Assembly (NCBI GenBank): GCA_030428255.1
Contig: JAUIBT010000026.1
Location: 1-47,601 of the forward strand
Reading direction: 5' to 3'
DNA: 47,601 nt
Source of the DNA: Alphaproteobacteria bacterium
GTDB taxonomy: Bacteria > Pseudomonadota > Alphaproteobacteria > UBA7985 > JAUIBT01
Shown here: piece by piece, positions 42,085-47,601 of the stretch
Position numbering within the stretch: position 1 is the stretch's first letter
Layout: each line of letters begins with the position of its first letter
Program-made: the position numbers and the translations under genes
Notes under the pieces: generated by a model
Seen by the model: only the letters and a program-made list of their open reading frames with translations
The model's database searches: none
What the model was told of the DNA's origin: nothing

Positions 42085-43038
42085 CTACAGGCGCTTTTCA
42101 ATCGCGTCCCAGATCAGCGCTGCCCCATCAACCCCGCTAAAGCGCTTCAGCTCTTGCAGGCCCGTGGGCGAGGTCACGTTGATCTCGGTCAGCACATCGC
42201 CGATGACATCAATGCCAACAAAAATCAGGTCGCGCTCGACCAGGGTCTGTTGCAGGCGTGCGCAGATCTCGCGGTCGCGGTCCGTCAGCTCGATGGGCTC
42301 CGCGCGGCCACCCACGTGCATGTTGGCGCGCGCCTCGCCAGCGGCTGGAACGCGATTGATGGCACCAATCGGCTGACCGTCGACCAGGATGATGCGCTTA
42401 TCGCCTTGGCGCACCGCTGGCACGTACTGCTGCACCATGAGTTGCTCGCGCGAGGTCGCCATGTGGTTTTCAAACAAAGCGCTCAGGTTCTCGTCACCGG
42501 GCTTCAGGTGGAAAACCCCCGCGCCGCCATTGCCGAACAGCGGCTTGACAATGATGTCCTCATACTCCGCGCGGAAGGCGCGAATGTCGTCCAGATTGCG
42601 AGTGATCATAGTCGGCGGCATGAGGTCTGGGAAGTGGGTCACCAACAGCTTTTCAGGCGAATTGCGCACGTGGAAGGGATGGTTGACCACCAGCGGGCGC
42701 GGGTGATCCAGCTCCAACAGGTGCGTGGCGGCGATGTACTGCATGTCAAAGGGCGGATCTTGACGCATCAGCACCACGTCGAAGTCTTTGATCGACTTGC
42801 GCGCTACCGTCTTACCGACGGTGAAGTGGTTGCCCACCTCGCGGCGCAGCGTCACCGGGCGCGCCGAGGCGCAGACCTGGCCGTGCCAATAGGTCAGATC
42901 GCTCACCAGATAGTGCCACAGCTCATAGCCGCGCTTTTGCGCTTCAAGGCCCAGCACAAAGCTGCTGTCGCCATCCAGATTGATCGGCTCCAGCGGGTCC
43001 ATTTGCAGTGCGACTTGTAGGGGGGACGAGGCGGACAT
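42085..43038 (-). CDS. gshB: Glutathione synthetase
   Basis: A 317-residue ATP-grasp enzyme that joins gamma-glutamylcysteine and glycine. Start at ATG 43038 with AAAGGAAA upstream; a longer frame from 43098 lacks a ribosome site. The N-terminal QMDPLEPINLDGDSSFVLGL, VLMRQDPPFDMQYI, then VKPLFGNGGAGVFHL (ATP-grasp glycine loop) and GIDVIGDVLTEINVTSPTGL (metal site) are all as expected. gshB directly before a comM-like gene is a frequent alphaproteobacterial order. Confidence 0.95.
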   Translation of the reverse strand: MSASSPLQVALQMDPLEPINLDGDSSFVLGLEAQKRGYELWHYLVSDLTYWHGQVCASARPVTLRREVGNHFTVGKTVARKSIKDFDVVLMRQDPPFDMQYIAATHLLELDHPRPLVVNHPFHVRNSPEKLLVTHFPDLMPPTMITRNLDDIRAFRAEYEDIIVKPLFGNGGAGVFHLKPGDENLSALFENHMATSREQLMVQQYVPAVRQGDKRIILVDGQPIGAINRVPAAGEARANMHVGGRAEPIELTDRDREICARLQQTLVERDLIFVGIDVIGDVLTEINVTSPTGLQELKRFSGVDGAALIWDAIEKRL

Positions 43039-43221
43039 GGGGCTTTCCTTTGCAGCTCTGCAGAGGCGCGACGGATCAAAGACGCGCCGTTCAGGCAAGG
43101 TTCAGATGGGGTTCAGACAGCATTCAGTGCAGCCTTGCTAAGACACATCCATGGTCATGCACAAGACCCAACCTCCCCAATTAAGACCAGCTTTGGTCAC
43201 AAGCCTCAAGGATGAAGTCCC

Positions 43222-44001
43222 ATGTTTGCACAACTCGCATCGCGTTCACAGGTCCAAACCAACCTGGTTCAAAAAACTGCTTGGCCCCTGATCGCAGGCC
43301 TTGCCCTGCTGGCCGTCGCTTCAAGCGGCGCCGAGGCCAAGCATAAGTTCAAGCCCTATGGCCCCAATTTTCAGGTGATCGTCAACCCCTTCCCGATCAT
43401 CGCCCCCAACCACATCGTTGCACCTAGCAATGTGGTTGCTCCGGCGCCGCTGCAACCCACAGTCATTGCGCCACCTGCTCCGACCCCGATCTTGCCGCAA
43501 CCGCCCTACGGTCAAGTCGGCCAGCACAAGATCGTCAAACCACCCAAAGACACTTGTGGCCCGACGACTTTTCAAATGAAGTCCAAGCTGCGCACCATGC
43601 TTCACGGCACCGGAGCCACCGTGAAACACAAGGGTCAGCGGATCATCGTCAACCTGCCCTCCAATGTGACCTTTGATTCTGGCTCGGCCTATGTGAAGCC
43701 TGGCTTCCGACCCATGCTGCGCCGCGTTGCGCGCCGCCTGGCGCGCTGGGATCACACCCGCGTACGCGTTCTAGGTCACACCGACAGCATTGGCGGCTAC
43801 CAGTACAACCAAGGCCTGTCAGAAGCGCGCGCCTCGTCTGTGGCCAGCATTTTGAACCGCAACGGCGTTGGCTGGAACCGCATGCGCATTCGCGGCTTTG
43901 GCGAGACCCGCCCGATTGCCGACAACTACAGCGCCGCCGGTCGCGCTGCCAACCGCCGGGTTGAGCTGACCATTGTGCGTCGCCCGCGCCCTGGTTGTTA
44001 A
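43222..44001 (+). CDS. OmpA-domain outer membrane/periplasmic protein
   Basis: A 259-residue exported protein. The signal segment (about 18-40, KTAWPLIAGLALLAVASSGAEA) is preceded by an unusually long polar stretch. Residues 43-105 are a Pro/Val/Ala-rich linker with APx repeats (VVAPAPLQPTVIAPPAPTP). Residues 110-259 hold the OmpA C-domain with TFDSGSAYVKPGFRPMLRRV and VLGHTDSIGGYQYNQGLSEARA, the peptidoglycan-binding Asp/Arg pattern ending in RAANRRVEL. Two Cys (112 and the last residue) could pair. It probably tethers the envelope to peptidoglycan. ATG at 43222 follows AAGGAT, and it is a single gene closed by its own terminator. Confidence 0.85.
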   Translation: MFAQLASRSQVQTNLVQKTAWPLIAGLALLAVASSGAEAKHKFKPYGPNFQVIVNPFPIIAPNHIVAPSNVVAPAPLQPTVIAPPAPTPILPQPPYGQVGQHKIVKPPKDTCGPTTFQMKSKLRTMLHGTGATVKHKGQRIIVNLPSNVTFDSGSAYVKPGFRPMLRRVARRLARWDHTRVRVLGHTDSIGGYQYNQGLSEARASSVASILNRNGVGWNRMRIRGFGETRPIADNYSAAGRAANRRVELTIVRRPRPGC

Positions 44002-44030
44002 GCCCAGCGCCAACAAGCACCTCGCCCAAC

Positions 44031-44069
44031 AACAAACCCCCGCTGGAGCTCTCCAACGGGGGTTTTGTT
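44031..44069 (+). terminator. Rho-independent terminator of the OmpA-domain gene
   Basis: A long stem (aacaaacccccgctggag against ctccaacgggggttttgtt, with one mismatch and one bulge) contains and is followed by T-rich sequence on both strands. It lies 30 nt after the OmpA stop. On the minus strand it also sits beyond the betaine-homocysteine methyltransferase stop at 44113, so it may be bidirectional. Confidence 0.9.
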
Positions 44070-44112
44070 ATGCACGGCGCCATTTGGTTGGGGTCGATTG
44101 CGCGGGGAGCTG

Positions 44113-45132
44113 TCAACCGCGACGGCGACGGCTGCGACGGCCAGCGCCATCAGCGCTGCCCTTTGGCCCTGAGTCCGGACGCGTGATCGCACCCAACACG
44201 GCTTCAATCTCGTCGTAGTCGGGCGCCAAACGCGGCGTATAGCTCTCCAGCGCCTCTTTCATCGCGCGGATGTGGGCGGGCGAGGTACCACAGCAGCCAC
44301 CGACCAACTGCGCGCCGGCGGCCAGCGCCAACTTGGCGTAGGCAGACATCAAAGCAATGTCGCCTGAATATTGGATTTTACCCTCTTTGAACTCCGGGAT
44401 ACCGCAGTTGGCCTTGGCCACCAGCAATTCATCCGGCTCAGCCGCAGCGCGCATGGCGGTGATGACCGCCACCAACTCAGACGGGCCCGTGCCACAGTTG
44501 GCGCCGAAGCCATTCGCACCGCCCAAATCGCGCACCAATCCTGGCATCGCACCCGGCGCTATGCCCATCATGGTGTGGCCGTTGGTGTCAAAAGACAGGG
44601 TGCAGAAGTGCGGTAAGCCGACATTCTTGCAGGCTTGCAGGGCCGCCGCCATTTCCTCAGAGGCCGAGATGGTCTCAACCCACAAAATGTCAGCGCCGCC
44701 GTCTTTCAGGGCTTGGGCTTGCTCTTCGAACGCCTCGACCGCACCAGCAGCGGTCAAAGCGCCCAAAGGCTCCATCAGCTCACCGGTGGGGCCCATTGAG
44801 CCCGCCACCAACACGGTTTGCTCGGCCTTGTCAGCTTCTTCGCGTGCCAGTTCGGCGGCACGTTGGTTGAGCTCCTGCACGCTGTCCTGGGCGTTGTGCA
44901 GCTTTAAGCGGTGGCGATTGCCGCCAAAGGAGTTGGTCAAGATCACGTTCGAGCCCGCCGCGGTCCAGTCCGCGTACAGCCCTTGGATGATTTCTGGCTT
45001 GTCCCTGTTCCACAGCTCGGGCGCATCGCCGCTGGTCAAGCCGCGCTCAAACAGGTTGGTCCCAGTGGCACCGTCCAGCAGCACGTAGCCTTGCTGATCG
45101 ATCAAAGTGCGGAGAGTGGCGAGAGCAGGCAT
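44113..45132 (-). CDS. Betaine-homocysteine-type S-methyltransferase
   Basis: A homocysteine S-methyltransferase (pfam02574) of 339 residues from ATG 45132; ATG 45144 would add four residues, but the predicted transcript start near 45155 favours the inner codon. LLDGATGTNLFERG and SNVILTNSFGGNRHRL form the barrel start. The zinc ligands are the Cys of GANCGTGP and the Cys pair of GGCCGTSP. Members transfer methyl groups from glycine betaine, dimethylsulfonioacetate or S-methylmethionine to homocysteine. The divergent MttB gene and the DMGDH-like gene elsewhere in the window argue for betaine as methyl donor. The C-terminus ends in a basic RRSRRRRG tail. Confidence 0.85.
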   Translation of the reverse strand: MPALATLRTLIDQQGYVLLDGATGTNLFERGLTSGDAPELWNRDKPEIIQGLYADWTAAGSNVILTNSFGGNRHRLKLHNAQDSVQELNQRAAELAREEADKAEQTVLVAGSMGPTGELMEPLGALTAAGAVEAFEEQAQALKDGGADILWVETISASEEMAAALQACKNVGLPHFCTLSFDTNGHTMMGIAPGAMPGLVRDLGGANGFGANCGTGPSELVAVITAMRAAAEPDELLVAKANCGIPEFKEGKIQYSGDIALMSAYAKLALAAGAQLVGGCCGTSPAHIRAMKEALESYTPRLAPDYDEIEAVLGAITRPDSGPKGSADGAGRRSRRRRG

Positions 45133-45161
45133 AGAACAACTCATAAATATAGCTTTATATT

Positions 45162-45190
45162 TTTATACTGGTAAATCACGAGCTCAGCAA
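45162..45190 (-). promoter_or_regulatory. Predicted promoter of the homocysteine methyltransferase gene
   Basis: Read on the minus strand, TTGCTG (45190-45185) is followed after 17 bp by TATAAA (45167-45162), a good sigma-70 pattern in an AT-rich stretch. Transcription would begin about 20 nt before the ATG at 45132. Confidence 0.55.
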
Positions 45191-45205
45191 GCGGGTTTTC
45201 GCGCC

Positions 45206-45229
45206 AAGCGATTTGTAGGTCGCTTTTTT
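45206..45229 (+). terminator. Small terminator-like hairpin in the leader of the MttB gene
   Basis: The stem aagcga/tcgctt (45206-45211, 45220-45225) with an 8-nt loop is followed by TTTT. It lies about 57 nt before the MttB-family start. If transcription begins upstream of it, it could act as an attenuator; if it begins downstream, it simply insulates. No alternative antiterminator fold was identified by eye. Confidence 0.45.
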
Positions 45230-45285
45230 AGCAATGCGATCGACGCCTTTGGGCCATGCTCTGCTTCAAATTATAGGAGTCGGTC

Positions 45286-46854
45286 ATGACCAACGAACAA
45301 GACACACCCACCTCTGACGGCGGCGCCCGTCGCGGACGCTCTAAGTCAGGCGGAGCGGCGTCGCGCCGCGCATCGCGCACCGCAGCGGTCCATACCAGCC
45401 TGCCTGTGCTGCAGCGCAACCTGCCGCTGATGGAAGTTCTGAGCCCTGAAGGCTTGGAAACGATTGAGGCCAACGCCGAGACCATATTGCAGGAAATCGG
45501 CATCGAATTCCGTGACGAAGAAGCCCTGGAGATCTGGAAAGAGGCCGGGGCCGATGTCCAAGGCCAGCGGGTGCGCTTTGAAAAGGGTATGTGTCGCCAG
45601 CTCTGCCAGACGCTGCCGTCTGAGTTCGAGCAGTTCGCACGCAACCGGGATCGGAACGTGATGATCGGCGGCAATCGCACCGTCTTCGCTCCGGTTTATG
45701 GCCCTCCGTTCTATCGCGACTACGAGACCGGGCGGCGCTACGCCACCATCAATGACTTCGAAAACCTGGTGAAGCTGGTCTATATGCTGCCCGCCCTGCA
45801 CCATTCAGGCGGCACAGTCTGCGAGCCGGTGGATGTACCGGTCAACAAGCGTCACCTGGACATGGTTTACGCCCACTTGCGCTGGTCGGACAAGCCCATC
45901 ATGGGATCGGTGACGGCACCCGAGCGCGCGCAAGACACAGTGGACATGCTGAAGATCGTGTTCGGCGATGAGTTTGTCGACCAAAACGCCTGCTCGATCA
46001 GCTTGATCAACGCCAACTCGCCGCTGGTGTTCGATGACACCATGCTGGGCGCATTGAAAGTCTACGCACGCAACAACCAAGCTTGTATCGTCTCGCCCTT
46101 CATCATCGCCGGCGCTATGTCGCCGGTGACGCCGATGGGCACCATGACCCAGGCGCTGGCCGAGGCCCTGTCTGGCCTGGCCTTCACCCAGTTGCTGCGA
46201 CCGGGTTCGCCCATGGTCTTTGGTACTTTCGCGGCCTCTATGTCCATGCAAACCGGCGCGCCGACCTTTGGCACGCCCGAGCCCGCGATGGTCATTATGG
46301 GCATGGCCCAGCTTGCTCGGCGCCTTGGCGTCCCCTTCCGATCTGGCGGCTCTTTGTGTGCCTCCAAGACCCCGGATGCTCAGGCCGCCTATGAGTCGTT
46401 GAACACCCTCTACCCCGCAGTTTGCGGTGGCGTGAACTTCATGCTGCACGCTGCGGGCTGGCTGGAAGGCGGCCTGGTGTCCTCACCTGAGAAGCTGATT
46501 TTGGACGCCGACAACCTGCACATGATGCAGATTATGCAGGGCGGTCCTGGCGTTGACGAGAATGCGCAAGCGATGGATGCCCTACGCGAAGTCGGCCCTG
46601 GCTCGCACTTCTTGGGGTCAGCCCACACCCAGCGCAACTTTGAAACGGCCTTCTACAAGTCCACCTATGCGGACTCCAACTCCTTTGAACAGTGGGAGGC
46701 GGAAGGCTCACGCGACGCCTACCAGCGCGCCAATGACATCTTCAAGAAGATGCTCGCCACCTATCAAGCGCCAACCATCGATCCTGCGATCGACGAAGCA
46801 CTTTGCGCCTATGTGGCAGAGAAAAAAGGAAGCCAGCCGGACTTGAACTTCTAG
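45286..46854 (+). CDS. MttB-family (trimethylamine/glycine betaine-type) methyltransferase
   Basis: A 522-residue protein of the COG5598/MttB TIM-barrel family. A basic, disordered N-terminus (residues 1-40, with RRGRSKSGGAASRRASR) precedes the barrel, which starts at LPVLQRNLPLMEVLSPEGLE. GGNRTVFAPVYGPPFYRDYETG, then FIIAGAMSPVTPMGT, GAPTFGTPEPAM and HAAGWLEGGLVSSPEKLILD are the family landmarks. There is no in-frame amber codon, so it is a non-pyrrolysine member, a group that includes enzymes demethylating glycine betaine and related quaternary amines. TAGGAG precedes ATG 45286. No corrinoid protein gene is in the window, so the methyl acceptor must be encoded elsewhere. Confidence 0.88.
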   Translation: MTNEQDTPTSDGGARRGRSKSGGAASRRASRTAAVHTSLPVLQRNLPLMEVLSPEGLETIEANAETILQEIGIEFRDEEALEIWKEAGADVQGQRVRFEKGMCRQLCQTLPSEFEQFARNRDRNVMIGGNRTVFAPVYGPPFYRDYETGRRYATINDFENLVKLVYMLPALHHSGGTVCEPVDVPVNKRHLDMVYAHLRWSDKPIMGSVTAPERAQDTVDMLKIVFGDEFVDQNACSISLINANSPLVFDDTMLGALKVYARNNQACIVSPFIIAGAMSPVTPMGTMTQALAEALSGLAFTQLLRPGSPMVFGTFAASMSMQTGAPTFGTPEPAMVIMGMAQLARRLGVPFRSGGSLCASKTPDAQAAYESLNTLYPAVCGGVNFMLHAAGWLEGGLVSSPEKLILDADNLHMMQIMQGGPGVDENAQAMDALREVGPGSHFLGSAHTQRNFETAFYKSTYADSNSFEQWEAEGSRDAYQRANDIFKKMLATYQAPTIDPAIDEALCAYVAEKKGSQPDLNF

Positions 46855-47172
46855 AGAACGTTTCACTAAATCGCATTCAGCTTACGCGCTCTATCTCTTT
46901 GATATAGCTGCAAATGCACCCCGGGCAGGTTTGGCGCAATCGAGCGCGATTGCTCGGCCTTTGCGCTAAGCGGGTTGGATCCAAGGAACGCAGAACAGGG
47001 CGGATCGCAAAGCGCGGGCTGCCCTGTCTTTTTGCGCTCAAGCGTCACGCGGCCTTCCCACAGGCCAAGCCGTCGATCCCTGTGGCAAGGAGTTTGCAAC
47101 TGACACCAGGCTATAAGCCGGGTTATTTTCGATCCATCATATTCTGTTGCGAAATGGTGGGCAGTAAGCGCT
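46855..47172. other. 318-bp intergenic region with terminator-like and hairpin structures
   Basis: No convincing gene is seen here. A hairpin gcaatcg/cgattgc lies near 46936-46953. A terminator-like stem acagggc/gccctgt (46995-47001, 47021-47027), whose loop is 19 nt, is followed by CTTTTT on +. It may end the MttB transcript or a short non-coding RNA transcribed through this region. Confidence 0.5.
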
Positions 47173-47469
47173 ATGCTGACTTCCACGCCCGCATCAACGA
47201 GCAAAACCCACGTGACCAGCAAGATTGAAGATTTGCCCAACCTTGGCCCCTATATGGCCCGCCGCTTGGCGGACATCGGCGTGAACACCGCAGGCGAACT
47301 GCGCGCGCTTGGTGCCGTCGAGGCTTATCGCCGCCTCAAATTCCAGTTCGGTCGAGAGATGACGCTGAACGCGCTCTGGGCCATGGAGGCTGCTTTGGTG
47401 GGTCTGGACTGCCGGCGCCTGTCAAATGAGCACAAACAAGCGCTGCGCACGCAGCTTGAGCAAAGCTGA
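47173..47469 (+). CDS. TfoX C-terminal domain protein
   Basis: A protein of up to 98 residues consisting almost wholly of the TfoX_C (Sxy C-terminal) helix-hairpin-helix-like domain: IEDLPNLGPYMARRLADIGVNTAGELRALGAVEAYRRLKFQ, then NALWAMEAALVGLDCRRLSNEHKQAL. It lacks the N-terminal TfoX domain. Many proteobacteria carry such stand-alone domains. In competence regulators this domain accompanies the activator region; alone its role is unknown. ATG at 47173 or GTG at 47212 may be the start. An IS630-type element follows within a few bases of its stop. Confidence 0.82.
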   Translation: MLTSTPASTSKTHVTSKIEDLPNLGPYMARRLADIGVNTAGELRALGAVEAYRRLKFQFGREMTLNALWAMEAALVGLDCRRLSNEHKQALRTQLEQS

Positions 47470-47475
47470 GCGGAT

Positions 47476-47601
47476 TAGAGCGTCGGGCGATTAGCCTGAA
47501 TCTGTTTTTGGGGTTCCCTTTTTGTTTGATTTGTGATTCTCCCTCCTTGGAGGTGGATCATGGGCAAACCCTTATCGGCGGATTTACGCGAGCGCATTGT
47601 G
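47476..47601 (+). mobile_element. Left end of an IS630-family insertion sequence
   Basis: The window ends inside this element. IS630 elements insert at TA; TA at 47476-47477 is followed by gagcgtcgggcgattag, a plausible terminal inverted repeat start, but the right end is outside the window so it cannot be matched. The transposase start lies about 80 nt inside. Confidence 0.6.
47560..47601 (+). CDS. IS630 family transposase, N-terminal 14 residues (cut by window end)
   Basis: ATG at 47560 opens MGKPLSADLRERIV, the characteristic beginning of IS630-type transposases (K-x-L-S-x-D-L-R-E-R-V), where a helix-turn-helix DNA-binding domain starts. GGAGGTGGATC is a strong ribosome site. It is part of a perfect palindrome cctccttggagg at 47542-47553, which could partly hide the site. 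The coding sequence continues beyond the window. Confidence 0.8.
   Translation, partial: MGKPLSADLRERIV

Noticed and set aside
45132-45190. SAM-II-like riboswitch before the homocysteine methyltransferase gene
   Set aside because: There is slight similarity (a TGATTTA piece and an AAGCTA piece), but the P1 stem and pseudoknot pairing are missing, and the promoter occupies the same bases.
46866-47240. 124-codon minus-strand frame after the MttB gene
   Set aside because: It overlaps the TfoX-C start, its product has no domain character, and it runs through the terminator-like structure.

Overview
This 47.6 kb window is high-GC chromosomal DNA from an alphaproteobacterium, most likely Rhodospirillales-like; genus and species cannot be told from the sequence. 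Supporting signs are the AddA/AddB pair (in place of RecBCD), an alphaproteobacterial LPS module (DUF374 acyltransferase, WaaA, LpxK), a DUF4164-type coiled-coil gene before zapA, glutamyl-Q tRNA(Asp) synthetase, several glycine betaine/methylamine-type genes, and GC-rich codon use. No tRNA, rRNA, CRISPR array or complete prophage was seen.

Layout. (1) 1-974: right end of an IS66 element that has cut off the 5' half of an MttB-family methyltransferase gene. (2) 982-1962: an exported Sel1-repeat protein gene killed by two in-frame nonsense codons. (3) 2177-6141: a dimethylglycine/sarcosine dehydrogenase-like flavoprotein, a GNAT acetyltransferase and gluQ, all on +. (4) 6287-10386 (-): divergent GMC oxidoreductase, 2OG-Fe(II) oxygenase and glutaryl-CoA dehydrogenase; then an arylformamidase-like hydrolase on +. 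(5) 11465-14701: 18-bp tandem repeat, DUF4259 protein, YmdB-type phosphodiesterase, a lone tail-fibre-like repeat protein with its own promoter, and 5-formyl-THF cyclo-ligase. (6) 14841-17961: gapA, then divergently DUF4164-like, zapA and fdhD. (7) 18053-25809 (-): addA, addB, AI-2E-type permease. (8) 26017-29337: small exported SH3-like protein, formyltransferase-fold protein, Tas-like aldo/keto reductase, Bax inhibitor-1 family protein. (9) 29483-33152 (-): LPS core/lipid A module. (10) 33401-40476: proline iminopeptidase, dapB, two MFS transporters, an unassigned polytopic membrane protein, LysE-type exporter. (11) 40528-44001: ComM/YifB, glutathione synthetase, OmpA-domain protein. (12) 44113-46854: divergent betaine-homocysteine-type methyltransferase and a complete MttB-family gene. 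(13) 47173-47601: TfoX C-domain protein and the start of an IS630-family transposase.

How the genes fit together. The clearest theme is demethylation of quaternary and tertiary amines: MttB-like proteins at both ends, a homocysteine methyltransferase that can take a betaine methyl group, and a DMGDH-like protein with a folate-binding GcvT domain that would oxidise the dimethylglycine/sarcosine products. The rest is largely housekeeping. The genome shows active decay (IS66 truncation, nonsense codons) and small repeats that collect between convergent genes: a REP-like family recurs at three convergent junctions, and unrelated tandem repeats sit at two more. The most unusual single gene is the isolated tail-fibre-like protein at 13074-14054.
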